DNA of 64,000 nucleotides from NCBI RefSeq assembly GCF_002807685.1, contig NZ_PEAX01000003.1, positions 310,001-374,000 on the forward strand, given 5' to 3'. The position numbers were made by a program, and so were the translations under genes. The notes under the pieces are model-generated. The model saw only the letters and a list, made by a program, of their open reading frames with translations, was not told the DNA's origin and searched no databases. Each line of letters opens with the position of its first letter. The stretch's first letter is position 1. Positions 27,055 through 35,077 of this stretch are shown here, in pieces. This DNA comes from Neoalteromonas flava (lineage in GTDB: Bacteria > Pseudomonadota > Gammaproteobacteria > Enterobacterales > Alteromonadaceae).

Positions 27055-27309
27055 CTATAGCATTGAACCGACGTGTCGTGTCGCCAACCGCTCAAGTGAT
27101 TTGGCCGGTGATAATTCTTCTTCAGGTTTGAATTCGATGGCAACGTTGCAGATACACGCGCTATTTGCGCTCCGGTTGTGTATCACATAAGCCGTGTTTA
27201 TCGCGTCTTGTGGGACATTGCAGCGCTTGAGCGATTCAATCAGTAAAGACTCCAAGCTAGGAGCGTCGACCACTGAATTGTTTATGTCTGATTTGCAAGT
27301 AATACGCAT
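27055..27309 (-). CDS. Hypothetical protein, 84 residues
   Basis: A small cytoplasmic protein (RITCKSDINN, SLLIESLKRCNVPQDAINTA, CICNVAIEFKPEEEL). Three of its cysteines could bind metal, but spacing is irregular. No ribosome-binding site stands out. It is upstream of, and in the same direction as, the two-gene operon, 135 bases away. Confidence 0.4.
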   Translation of the reverse strand: MRITCKSDINNSVVDAPSLESLLIESLKRCNVPQDAINTAYVIHNRSANSACICNVAIEFKPEEELSPAKSLERLATRHVGSML

Positions 27310-27462
27310 ATTTTCCCCATCCTATTGCTGAATTTTAAACGTTCAAAAGGATGACAATAGAATTAGAGCTCAAGATTCCACAGGGGGGGCTTTATTTTGT
27401 CGATGTTCTTTAAATGAGATATGGTACTGTTTTGTGTAAGCGATTTTATTGTGAGCAAAAAT

Positions 27463-27801
27463 ATGAAAATGAAGTTATGGATGAGTGCGGCGGTTATTGT
27501 TTTATCCGGGTGCGCGGCTAAAGAAATGTTGCCTGGTGCTGAAACAATTAAAGTTGTAACTGAAGCGCCAGAAGGGAACTGCGAATTTGTTGGCGAAGTC
27601 ATAGGCTCGCAAGGAAATTGGTGGACAGACGATGTAACTTCAACCAAAAACAAAATGTTAGGTGCTCGCAATGAGATGCGTAACGAAGCGTTTAAACTGG
27701 GCGCTACTCACGTCCATTTAGTTGAATCTGTTAATACTGAATCTGACTTATCGTTTGATGTTACAAACTCTACCGTGATTGGAAATGCGTACAAGTGTTG
27801 A
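27463..27801 (+). CDS. DUF4156-type lipoprotein
   Basis: A 112-residue lipoprotein with a lipobox (VLSGC) near residue 16. The body EGNCEFVGEVIGSQGNWWTD, ARNEMRNEAFKLGATHVHL and GNAYKC matches DUF4156, small enterobacterial and marine envelope proteins of unknown function. The ATG at 27463 is chosen because it places the signal peptide at the N terminus; an ATG 42 bases earlier would add residues before it. A 15-base stretch of its 3' end is repeated downstream at 27888. Confidence 0.75.
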   Translation: MKMKLWMSAAVIVLSGCAAKEMLPGAETIKVVTEAPEGNCEFVGEVIGSQGNWWTDDVTSTKNKMLGARNEMRNEAFKLGATHVHLVESVNTESDLSFDVTNSTVIGNAYKC

Positions 27802-27884
27802 TTAAGTAGTGGAGTGTCTTTCGTGTGTATTTATGAGATAGCCATATGGTCACGTATACAACTTGGGTAAAAATATGACTAGTT

Positions 27885-28091
27885 GATTTATCGTTTGATG
27901 TTTCAGAATGTATTGCCTTAGAGGAAGCATTAAAGTTTTACCTTGCCCATTGTGATGGAATGCCCAAAGATGGCTCAAGCCCCTTATTGGGCACACAAAA
28001 AAGTATCAACCAAATGCTTTCCCGCCTTTACGATAATATGCATAAAACCAGTGGTTCGTTTCCTGTCGAGATACAGGAATGTGTGGTATAA
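27885..28091 (+). pseudogene. Orphan 3' gene fragment
   Basis: An open frame (DLSFDVSECIALEEALKFYL ... TQKSINQMLSRLYDN ... IQECVV) ends at 28091 but has no start codon or ribosome-binding site; a stop lies just upstream in frame. It begins within TTATCGTTTGATGTT, an exact repeat of 27748-27762 in the lipoprotein gene, so a recombination joint may have fused or cut it. The parent family is unknown. No other gene is seen in 27802-28186. Confidence 0.35.
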
Positions 28092-28186
28092 ATGAATTAA
28101 ATTTAAAGTATCTCGAATAGTGAAAAACAGCTTCAAGAGGTTCAGCCGTTTTACCTTCTCGAAGCTGGCTGTTTAAAACACGTTAT

Positions 28187-29209
28187 TCAGAGAATATTGA
28201 GCCCAAAAATATCTTTAACGTCGAAAAGTACTTTTTCTGTTTTATCTCTAGAGATTTGACTTCCTTCGACTAATATATCAATCAGTTGAGCTTTATCGTG
28301 TAAAAACTCTGTTCTTTTCTCTCTTATTGGACGGAGCATGTCCTGCAGACACTCTTCCAGTATTTTTTTCGTTTTACCGTCTCCAAGACCTCCACGTCGA
28401 TAGTGCTCTTTTAATTGGCTGATATAGTCCTCATTTGGATGAAAAGCATCAAGATAGGTAAACACAACATTTCCTTCAGTACTGCCAGGATCTTCGACTC
28501 TCAGGTGATTGGGGTCGGTATACATTGATTTGATCGCATCGGATATCTCTTTTTCGGTAGCTCCAAGATTAATGGCGTTGCCCATAGACTTAGACATCTT
28601 ATTTTTCCCATCCACACTAGGCAAACGTGATGTATTACTTAATAAAGGCCTACATTCATTCAAGACGATACGCCCTGCTAATGAGTTAAGCTTTCTCACT
28701 ATCTCATTAGTTTGCTCAAGCATTGGTAGTTGGTCATCCCCTACAGGTACCAATGTTGCGTTGAAGCCAGTTATGTCAGCGGCTTGAGATATTGGGTATG
28801 TTAAAAAGCCAGCCGGGATAGATCGTTCAAATCCTTTGTTTTGAATTTCACTTTTGACTGTTGGGTTTCGTTCTAGCCGACTAATTGTAACAAGGTTGCT
28901 ATAATACATAGTCAATTCAGCAAGGGCTGGTAGCTGTGATTGAAGGCAAATGGTTGTTTTAGATGGCTCAATGCCTACAGCTAGGTAATCTGCAACGACA
29001 TTTAGAATGTTGGATGACACTTTTTTTGGATTATGAGCATTATCAGTAAGACCTTGCATGTCAGCAACAAGAATAGTTTGCTCATGAATTGCCTGTAAAG
29101 CAACTCGCTGCTTTAAGGACCCGACATAATGACCTAGATGTAACGCGCCTGTAGCTCTATCACCGGTTAAAATAATTTCTTTTTTATCAGTAGTTTGTTT
29201 TGTACTCAT
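28187..29209 (-). CDS. trpS: Accessory tryptophanyl-tRNA synthetase
   Basis: A 340-residue class I TrpRS that charges tRNA-Trp. The signatures are TGDRATGALHLGHYVGSL (HIGH-type) and KMSKSMG (KMSKS-type), with PVGDDQ between them. The GDRATG form belongs to the clade of short, often auxiliary enzymes rather than the usual gammaproteobacterial TrpS. Gln stands where Bacillus stearothermophilus TrpRS has His43, a residue linked to indolmycin sensitivity. The ATG at 29209 is chosen because AGGAG sits 8 bases upstream; the ATG at 29215 would be only 2 bases away. The leader contains an attenuator with tandem Trp codons. A housekeeping trpS is presumably elsewhere. Confidence 0.93.
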   Translation of the reverse strand: MSTKQTTDKKEIILTGDRATGALHLGHYVGSLKQRVALQAIHEQTILVADMQGLTDNAHNPKKVSSNILNVVADYLAVGIEPSKTTICLQSQLPALAELTMYYSNLVTISRLERNPTVKSEIQNKGFERSIPAGFLTYPISQAADITGFNATLVPVGDDQLPMLEQTNEIVRKLNSLAGRIVLNECRPLLSNTSRLPSVDGKNKMSKSMGNAINLGATEKEISDAIKSMYTDPNHLRVEDPGSTEGNVVFTYLDAFHPNEDYISQLKEHYRRGGLGDGKTKKILEECLQDMLRPIREKRTEFLHDKAQLIDILVEGSQISRDKTEKVLFDVKDIFGLNIL

Positions 29210-29249
29210 GGACATATCTCCTAGGTAAAACGGATTGCTACTGGAGATA

Positions 29250-29324
29250 CAAAAGAAATTACAATCTTAGCTACCTTCCAGCAGCTTAAGAATGTAAAAA
29301 TTCAGTGCCGCTCTATTTAGAGCG
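29250..29324 (-). promoter_or_regulatory. Trp attenuator of the accessory trpS gene
   Basis: Three mutually exclusive pairings are visible on the minus strand. A pause hairpin CGCTCT/AGAGCG (29324-29309) starts at the codons right after the Trp pair. An antiterminator AGCGGC/GCTGCT forms between the hairpin's 3' arm and the later stem. A terminator (CTTA-A-GCTGC, loop TGGAAG, GTAGC-TAAG; 29290-29266) is followed by the U-rich ATTGTAATTTCTTTT. A ribosome stalled at the Trp codons would cover arm 1 and favour the antiterminator. This is my own folding by eye. Confidence 0.7.
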
Positions 29325-29363
29325 CCACCAGAAGAAAAGTGTATGCGTTAAAATATATTTCAT
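29313..29363 (-). CDS. Trp-rich leader peptide of trpS
   Basis: A 16-residue frame, MKYILTHTLFFWWRSK, with tandem Trp codons (TGG TGG at 29330-29325) four codons from its stop, located about 100 bases before trpS. The stop codon falls in the loop of the pause hairpin. This is the classic layout of a trp leader peptide. Its ribosome-binding site is weak (CTGGG), which is the main doubt. It should be read with the attenuator entry. Confidence 0.65.
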   Translation of the reverse strand: MKYILTHTLFFWWRSK

Positions 29364-29489
29364 CCCAGCAATCTAACAACAATCATTTAGAAACTCAACT
29401 ACACTCAAGCGTAGTTCGCAAAGAAAGAAATTCATGATAAACACAACACTTATAGACGTTTCGTCAATACTAGTGACTTGTCGTTCCGC

Positions 29490-29675
29490 GCCTTCAGATA
29501 ATGTCCTGATTTATAGGGCTTTTCGTGTCAGAAATCCTCGAGACTTTTTTTAGGTTTTTCACGTTTTGGGCACGCGGAGCCCAAAACGTGCCCACTACTT
29601 TTTAAAATCGTTTATTATTGTTCAGTTTGACCGTCGGGATACTTGCCCAACGCGAGCTTAGGGCTTTTTGTGCCA
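29490..29675 (+). repeat. Degenerate copy of the tRNA-fMet downstream region (gene-free 29364-29878)
   Basis: The segment parallels 6469-6700: CCTGATTTATAGGGCTTTT, GTTTTGGGCACGCGGAGCCC, AAAACGTGCCCA, then a TCAGTTTGACC-like piece and GGCTTTTTGTGCC. GGGCACGCGG-GCCCAAAACG matches the left copy except at one base. It is in the same orientation, 23 kb away. I see no gene here. It is best read as the remnant of an integration event at or related to the tRNA-fMet site. Confidence 0.6.
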
Positions 29676-29878
29676 AAAAGTAATTCTACAGACAGTCACA
29701 GTCCTAAATTTATATGTGAGCTTGGCGTATGTTGTGATTAGTTTGTAACATTTACTGTAATTGCAATTTTACTTGCTGTTTCTCTAGGTTTAGAAGTTCC
29801 ATATTTGATGCTCTTCCTCTTGGGAAAGTCGAGAATATTTTGCTAGTCTTTTTAAATGAATAGTGGTGAGTATTCTGA

Positions 29879-30064
29879 ATGACTGAAGGTACGTTCATTT
29901 TTCTAATTTTTATGGGCTTTTTGACTGTGATGTTCTCAGAAGCGAGCTATATGCTCGTTTCAAAATTAAGCGCAAAGATAAAAGCTGATAACCCCAATTT
30001 TGTGTTGGACACTGTGGTGCCTAACTTGAAACTTGATAGCGTATTCAGATTAGCACGCAATTGA
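29879..30064 (+). CDS. Small membrane protein, 61 residues
   Basis: One N-terminal hydrophobic segment (TFIFLIFMGFLTVMFSEASY) followed by a short charged tail (AKIKADNPNFVLDTVVPN). The start ATG has no strong ribosome-binding site. No family recognised; it could be a real small inner-membrane protein or a chance frame. Confidence 0.4.
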   Translation: MTEGTFIFLIFMGFLTVMFSEASYMLVSKLSAKIKADNPNFVLDTVVPNLKLDSVFRLARN

Positions 30065-30209
30065 AATATCCATTGTTTTTAAAAACGACCTTTAATATTT
30101 AAAGAGCCTGCGGAATTTCAGTGGATACCTCTGTTGCAGGCCCTTTGGTAAAGGGAATCAGAAAAATGGTTAGAGTGCTCAGTTCATTGCAAAGGTCAAA
30201 GGAAGCTAA

Positions 30210-30872
30210 ATGGCAATAATATGTCTTGAAGGAGCTAGCGGTATCGGTAAGAGCACAGCTGCTGATTTTATGGAAAAGGAATACGGATATGTCCGTGTTC
30301 CAGAAGTAAACGAGCTATTTGAACGGTCATCTAATGAATCAGTTGATTGGTATTTTGAGATGCAAATTAAACGTTGGGAGTTAGCAAAAAATGAATCTCA
30401 ATCTGGAAAAGTAGCCATTCTGGATGGGGATCACTTACAACCGATTTGGTATAACTGGATTTTTGATGATCTAAATTTTCAACCTGTGAATGAAGTTTTG
30501 GATTTTTACTCCAAAGCATTTCTACAAGGCCAATTAGATTTCCCTGATGCATATGTTTTATTGCATATTGGTTTAGATGAATTACGAGCAAGGAAAGAAA
30601 ACGATAAGAGGCGAAAGCGAAGTAATTTTGAAATGCACTTGCGCTTGATTGAGCCGCAACGTGAATACTTCGAATCGTTGCGATTAGGTGGTCATAGAGG
30701 TGTTAGTTTCGTACAAGCAACTTCTCCAATGGATATTGCCAATTACTGCCATGATTTGGAGAAAGCCGACTTGGTGAACCACGCAAAGACACCAGGATTT
30801 GATATCGTTGAGGCTTACATTAAGTCGAAAAGTAACAAAAAAGGCAGGGAACGCGCAAAAGAAAGACAATAG
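30210..30872 (+). CDS. P-loop nucleoside/nucleotide kinase-like ATPase
   Basis: A 220-residue P-loop protein. Walker A GASGIGKST (8-16) opens the chain, followed by VAILDGDHLQP and a lysine/arginine-rich LID-like region (ARKENDKRRKRSNF, about 130-145). This is the thymidylate-kinase/AAA_28-like kinase pattern. The substrate is unknown; the C-terminal tail is very basic. It starts at ATG after CAAAGGAAGCTAA. It stands alone. Confidence 0.75.
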   Translation: MAIICLEGASGIGKSTAADFMEKEYGYVRVPEVNELFERSSNESVDWYFEMQIKRWELAKNESQSGKVAILDGDHLQPIWYNWIFDDLNFQPVNEVLDFYSKAFLQGQLDFPDAYVLLHIGLDELRARKENDKRRKRSNFEMHLRLIEPQREYFESLRLGGHRGVSFVQATSPMDIANYCHDLEKADLVNHAKTPGFDIVEAYIKSKSNKKGRERAKERQ

Positions 30873-30934
30873 AAGTTGAATAACCATAGAGTAGATAAGG
30901 CATGCTGTTAATCTTTCGAAGGAAAATTGTATAG

Positions 30935-32071
30935 TTACTTTTCGCGGTTCCGGTATTCGCTTGGAGTTAAACCTTCAAACTGTTTGAACGCCCTGTAAAA
31001 AGAAGAACGGGAGTTAAACCCGGTTGCTAGGGCAATATCCAAAACGGAGTTTTTTGTTTCAATTAGTAAGCATTTTGCGTGATCAATTCTGGCATTATTG
31101 ATCAAATCAAAGAACGATGTATCAAGTTGTTGAGATAACGTTTGGGTAACGTATTGTGGTGGCTCACTTAGGTGGCTCGCCAACACTGCGAGGTTGATAT
31201 CGGGGTTCAGATATATTCTGTCATTTTGAATTGATATGTATATTTTATCTGCGATTCTTGCCAAATCCGCTGTTTTCAAAGCTGAGCGTTCATAGTTTTT
31301 CTTCTGCCTAACAAATGAAGGAGGTGTTGTTTCTTGGTTTATCGCTTCAAAACAGGGACGCTGACGAAGGCCATTCAGACAAATCAACCAAACCAGAGCG
31401 GCAAACAACGCTAGCACTCCTGTCTCCGCTGTTGTCGAGTTACTCAAATGAGAGTCAAACGTCAAGACCAGTAGTGCGACTGCCCACGTTACTACTAATA
31501 ATAATGATACCCATGAGAGCCAGATTAGGTTTCTATTCTCATCTTGAGAGTATACATCTTTAAGTCTTTTACGTAGCCGAATGGTTCGTCTTAGCATCCT
31601 TTCAACATAGACGCAGCTCAGCGTGCACCAGACAAGAAAAGATAGTAGAAACGCGAACGATAGAATATTTATGACAAGCACATCTTCTGATTGCTCAGTA
31701 AAAAACATTTGTTCAAATGTTGCTTTAGGTAAAAGAAAGATTGCTAAACCAAGTATCGTCATAAAAGGAAGTGGTATGCAATGCCACATCATAGCTTTTC
31801 GCCATTTCCATTTCTCTTGTGATATCAGAGAATCTTGATAAAGCCATAAACATGGAAAAAGAGAGAAAAACAATAAAGGCAAAATGCTTACGTAGAATTG
31901 AATAAAAGACGGTGTAAGCTCAAATAACAATGGTCCTAACCCAATCACCAGTAAGCAGATTAAAAGCAAACAAAATGGAGTACTGGATTGTGATGGTGAT
32001 TGCAGTTTATTCATCAGCAAAGCGAAAAGCGCCACTGATACTGCAAAGGATGAAACAACAATATCCGTCAT
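30935..32071 (-). CDS. AraC-family regulator with membrane-embedded sensor
   Basis: A 378-residue regulator. About seven hydrophobic segments fill residues 1-250 (VVSSFAVSVALFALLMNKL, FCLLLICLLVIGLGPLLF, FYVSILPLLFFSLFPCLWL, and others). The C-terminal AraC DNA-binding domain follows: NLAVLASHLSEPPQYVTQTL and ILDIALATGFNSRSSFYRAF-type helices, the second nearly intact. The start at 32071 is set by CAGGAG 8 bases upstream; a start at 32191 would add 40 unrelated residues. It is divergent from two membrane-protein genes, with palindromic operators between, which it likely controls. Confidence 0.85.
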   Translation of the reverse strand: MTDIVVSSFAVSVALFALLMNKLQSPSQSSTPFCLLLICLLVIGLGPLLFELTPSFIQFYVSILPLLFFSLFPCLWLYQDSLISQEKWKWRKAMMWHCIPLPFMTILGLAIFLLPKATFEQMFFTEQSEDVLVINILSFAFLLSFLVWCTLSCVYVERMLRRTIRLRKRLKDVYSQDENRNLIWLSWVSLLLVVTWAVALLVLTFDSHLSNSTTAETGVLALFAALVWLICLNGLRQRPCFEAINQETTPPSFVRQKKNYERSALKTADLARIADKIYISIQNDRIYLNPDINLAVLASHLSEPPQYVTQTLSQQLDTSFFDLINNARIDHAKCLLIETKNSVLDIALATGFNSRSSFYRAFKQFEGLTPSEYRNREK

Positions 32072-32238
32072 TTGCAAAACTCCTGAAAAATGCCGTAAAC
32101 GATAGCATAGCTCGGTAAAAAACTGTCGCAGAAAGATATCTAATACAGAATTATTGCTTCGCTTCACGGTTAAATGAGCTAAACACCACATTTACAAGTG
32201 TTTCCCTTGTTTATATTTGAAAACTGTACGAGATGCAT

Positions 32239-32280
32239 GGGTAAGACGATTTTGGGTATTTCCCATCGTAGTATTTACCC
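32239..32280. promoter_or_regulatory. Nested palindromic operator between divergent genes
   Basis: GGGTAA-G-ACGAT (32239-32250) is mirrored by ATCGT (32265-32269) and TTACCC (32275-32280), with GGG/CCC inside. These are two nested inverted repeats in the intergenic gap of the AraC-type regulator and the membrane genes. A dimeric AraC regulator could bind here. Confidence 0.5.
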
Positions 32281-32316
32281 GTTTTTAAATCAGTTAACCT
32301 TGGGAAATAAGTCAAA

Positions 32317-33006
32317 ATGAATAGAGATAAGAGTCAAAACACAAAGGCATTGAATACACTGGTGCGCTGCGGTGCTATCGCTTATTTTGCGATGCCGATC
32401 TGCTATATCGGTATGTTTCTTATTTTTGGCATTTTATTATCTATTCCACATGCATCTGATATCAGTGACAAAATAGCGTACATTGCCTCACAACAAAATT
32501 TGCTCAGTCTTGCCTATGTACTCGGCTATCTAATTTTTGGGGGACTCCTGCTCGTTGCCGTTCAGGCGACACATGCCTACTTAATTAAATCGTCGTCGCA
32601 TATGCTTAATCTTGCTAGTGCATTTGGCTTGATTTGGGTAGTCCTTATGATGTGCTCAGGAATGCTTGCTCTGGTAGGGATGAATACGATGATTGAATTG
32701 TTTTCTCAAGGAAACCCTCATTCTGAAACGCTGTTCTATATACAAACAACCGTTGTAAATGGACTGGGTGGGGGTATCGAACTTGTAGGAGGTTTATGGG
32801 TGCTATTTTTGAGTGTTTTCGCACTGAGAACAAACCAACTTAGCAAGGGAGTTAATTTTTTTGGATGTCTAGTTGGTATGCTTGGAATTGGCACGCTCTA
32901 TCTATCTCTTCCCAGCCTCAAGGAAGCTTTCGGTTTATGTCAAATAATCTGGTTTATTCTGATGGGAATTGCCATGTTTCGACATAAGAACGAGATTAAA
33001 CTATGA
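32317..33006 (+). CDS. DUF4386-like integral membrane protein
   Basis: A 229-residue protein with about six transmembrane helices (YFAMPICYIGMFLIFGILL, LLSLAYVLGYLIFGGLLLVA, LASAFGLIWVVLMMCSGMLA, GLGGGIELVGGLWVLFLSVF, and two more). The helix pattern and the GIELVGG motif resemble DUF4386 proteins, found next to AraC or sigma regulators. Its stop overlaps the next gene by four bases (ATGA), so the two are translationally coupled. Transport or signalling role unknown. Confidence 0.65.
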   Translation: MNRDKSQNTKALNTLVRCGAIAYFAMPICYIGMFLIFGILLSIPHASDISDKIAYIASQQNLLSLAYVLGYLIFGGLLLVAVQATHAYLIKSSSHMLNLASAFGLIWVVLMMCSGMLALVGMNTMIELFSQGNPHSETLFYIQTTVVNGLGGGIELVGGLWVLFLSVFALRTNQLSKGVNFFGCLVGMLGIGTLYLSLPSLKEAFGLCQIIWFILMGIAMFRHKNEIKL

Positions 33007-33662
33007 GTATCGTTGCGTTGCTGCATTTTCTCGTCGGTACTTGTTCGGTTGTTGCAGGGTTCACCTCTTTGTTTGCTAAAAAAGGTAGCGGCATACATAA
33101 ATTTGCGGGTCTTATTTACGTAATCGCTATGGTAATCCTATGTTTGAGCGGCTTTTATCTATCTTATGTTCGAGAACTCCAATTTACATTCCTACTGTCT
33201 GCTTTATCTTTGTATTTGGTGGTGACTGGTTGGTTAGCAATAAAGCAAAACCTTTTGCATACAACGGTTAGAGCCAGATTAGAAGTCACTTGTAGTGCAT
33301 TGCTTTGCTTAACTTGCTTTGCACTTTCTGCTCTTGGGATAAGCTTAAATTGGCCATACCCGAGTACCGAACCGCCTTACGAAGCTTATGCGTTTATAGG
33401 TTTATGCACAGGATTCTTTGTGTATGGGGATATAAAGCAATTGATGAGCGGTATTCATGAAAAAGCATCACAATTCAAAAGGCACCTGACGCGAATTGGG
33501 GCGTCGATGCTTATAGCGACGATTGTTTTTTTCCTTGGTAACAATCATGTGCTCCCAGACGCTTTTCGCACTGTTCCAATTCTTTTAGCACCAATTGTAA
33601 CGGTTTTTGTAATCACTTCATTTTATCGATTTCAATATTCTCAAATATTAGAAAGGAAGTAG
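33003..33662 (+). CDS. DUF2306-like integral membrane protein
   Basis: A 219-residue protein with six or seven helices. The N-terminal KGSGIHKFAGLIYVIAMVIL segment, with His after Gly-rich turn, and the later H/R residues recall DUF2306-type membrane proteins, which may bind haem or ions. It overlaps the previous gene (ATGA) and is followed by a tiny membrane ORF. Probably the partner of the DUF4386-like protein under the divergent AraC regulator. Confidence 0.65.
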   Translation: MSIVALLHFLVGTCSVVAGFTSLFAKKGSGIHKFAGLIYVIAMVILCLSGFYLSYVRELQFTFLLSALSLYLVVTGWLAIKQNLLHTTVRARLEVTCSALLCLTCFALSALGISLNWPYPSTEPPYEAYAFIGLCTGFFVYGDIKQLMSGIHEKASQFKRHLTRIGASMLIATIVFFLGNNHVLPDAFRTVPILLAPIVTVFVITSFYRFQYSQILERK

Positions 33663-33663
33663 T

Positions 33664-33831
33664 TTGAACTTTTACACTATTACTAATCGTATCTGCTTCG
33701 GACTAGCTACGTTTCTATTTTTTCTATTAATTAAACATTCTGTTGATGGAAGGAAAGTGAAGCAAGAAACTAGTAGTGTTAAGGTGAGTCCCATTAAGGA
33801 ACTACAGATTGCAGTGGATCATTTAAGATGA
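33664..33831 (+). CDS. Possible small membrane protein, 55 residues
   Basis: TTG start directly after the preceding stop, with AAGGAAG as a ribosome-binding site. One hydrophobic segment (ICFGLATFLFFLLIKHS) and a charged tail. The strong coupling signal and position in the membrane-gene operon favour a real gene; there is no family match. Confidence 0.4.
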   Translation: MNFYTITNRICFGLATFLFFLLIKHSVDGRKVKQETSSVKVSPIKELQIAVDHLR

Positions 33832-33913
33832 ATCGGCTCGACTTGATCTGACCGTATCACCCGTAAAAAATGGGTAACTGTTAGGTCAAGTCTGAGCATG
33901 TAAAATCTATGCA

Positions 33914-33975
33914 CAAATCCTGCTACCGCTATCACCTTGAAGGCTTCAGTAATTGCTGGGACTTTTTTGTATCTA
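33914..33975 (+). repeat. Remnant of a tRNA-fMet attachment site
   Basis: CAAATCCTGCTACCGC (33914-33929) equals the 3' end of tRNA-fMet (6438-6453) except for one base. It is followed by a degenerate hairpin and ACTTTTTTGTATCT, paralleling the sequence just after the tRNA terminator. It is in the same orientation. It looks like the right end of an old tRNA-fMet-targeted insertion; the T arm and anticodon arm are lost, so it is not a tRNA gene. Confidence 0.55.
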
Positions 33976-34025
33976 ATAGATTTTAACGTTTTTATATTTT
34001 CGCCGTTTATCTGGTTTAGGGAGTG

Positions 34026-34490
34026 TTAATGTTTAATACCTGCTGAAATACTTACTATTTTCCAAGACCCATTCTTTTTATGCCAGACTTGAGCACCGCC
34101 ACCACTGATAGTCATCGATTGATCATTTTGTAGAGTAAATGATTGGGTAAATTCGTTTACAAGAATGGCTGTTTGACTATCGATTACAGACACTTTTATA
34201 TTGGTGAATTCTAATGAAGAAATCGTTTTGATAGCGCTAAAACCTATAGTGATAAGAGGTTTTAGATCTTCAATTGAGTTCCAATTAGTACCATCACTGT
34301 CTAAGCCAACAAATTTCTCTGTGTCAATGAGCTTAAAGTAATGCTTAGCGTCCAAATTTTTGGAAGCAGTTACCAGCTGATCAAATGCTGCTAGCACTTC
34401 ATGCTCGATTTGCGTTTCATTACTTTTTGAGAAGGTGTTAAACGCAATAAGAGAAAACACCATTAAGTACGGAAGTTTGTATTTAATCAC
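34026..34490 (-). CDS. Exported SnoaL/NTF2-like protein
   Basis: A 154-residue protein with a signal peptide (YLMVFSLIAFNTFSKS, cleavage near residue 22). The mature part shows the cone-fold pattern of DUF4440/SnoaL proteins: EVLAAFDQLVTASKNLDAKH, AILVNEFTQSF, GAQVWHKKNGSWKIVSISAG. Such periplasmic domains bind small ligands. It overlaps the previous membrane gene by eight bases (start inside 34483-34490), so it is coupled to it. Confidence 0.75.
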   Translation of the reverse strand: MIKYKLPYLMVFSLIAFNTFSKSNETQIEHEVLAAFDQLVTASKNLDAKHYFKLIDTEKFVGLDSDGTNWNSIEDLKPLITIGFSAIKTISSLEFTNIKVSVIDSQTAILVNEFTQSFTLQNDQSMTISGGGAQVWHKKNGSWKIVSISAGIKH

Positions 34491-34932
34491 TATTTATACG
34501 CTCTTTTGTAGTTTTAAAATCTGCATTTGCCAATAACCACGCAAGTAACAGAGTGAACATGCCAACTATGAGAGCCAACCAGGGGGTTGACGCCCCAGTA
34601 GCCTTGTAAACATTAAATGTTGCTATCGCTGACGGTAAATATTCGACCAATCCAATCACGGTCATTGCGGAGATTGACCATGGCTGTTCTTGCCTGAAAG
34701 GTATGAATAACAGTATTAGCAAAGCTGTGCTGGTGGCAAGAAAGCCTGCTGCTTCGGTTCGCATCATGCCGATATATAAAATCTGCTGCACGTCCGTCAG
34801 ATCAATCCATTGAGTCCCAATTACTTCGGCGTGATACGGCATGAATTCATGACTAAACTGATAAGCCCATCCGATTGCCAACATAGCGAGCGCATTCATT
34901 AAGTAAAGCGAGAAGGCGAATTTCTTTTTCAT
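34483..34932 (-). CDS. Four-helix membrane protein
   Basis: A 149-residue protein with four transmembrane helices (FSLYLMNALAMLAIGWAYQF, FLATSTALLILLFIPF, VIGLVEYLPSAIATFNV, WLALIVGMFTLLLAWLLA). No family recognised. AAAGAAAATTC before ATG is a weak ribosome-binding site. It is the first gene of a two-gene operon with the SnoaL-like protein. Confidence 0.65.
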   Translation of the reverse strand: MKKKFAFSLYLMNALAMLAIGWAYQFSHEFMPYHAEVIGTQWIDLTDVQQILYIGMMRTEAAGFLATSTALLILLFIPFRQEQPWSISAMTVIGLVEYLPSAIATFNVYKATGASTPWLALIVGMFTLLLAWLLANADFKTTKERINSD

Positions 34933-35008
34933 TGAATTTTCTTTTTGTCATCTTAAGTGTGCTTGAGTGTAAATACCCCATATCTAACACAGTTACTTCG
35001 TAGAATAT

Positions 35009-35077
35009 CTAGGCCGCATTTCTATACTCAATCGGTGTCATGTCGTTAAGTGAATCATGTGGCCGTTCGTTGTTGTA
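35009..35077 (-). pseudogene. IS3-family transposase C-terminal scar
   Basis: The minus strand encodes YNNERPHDSLNDMTPIEYRN and stops at 35009. This is the conserved C terminus of IS3-type OrfB transposases (YNxxRPHxSLxxxTPxEY). Nothing upstream of the motif survives. The joint at 35077/35078 truncates another gene. Confidence 0.85.

Noticed and set aside
33914-33975. A second tRNA-fMet gene
   Set aside because: Only the last 16 nt and the tail are similar; D arm, anticodon arm and T arm are missing.
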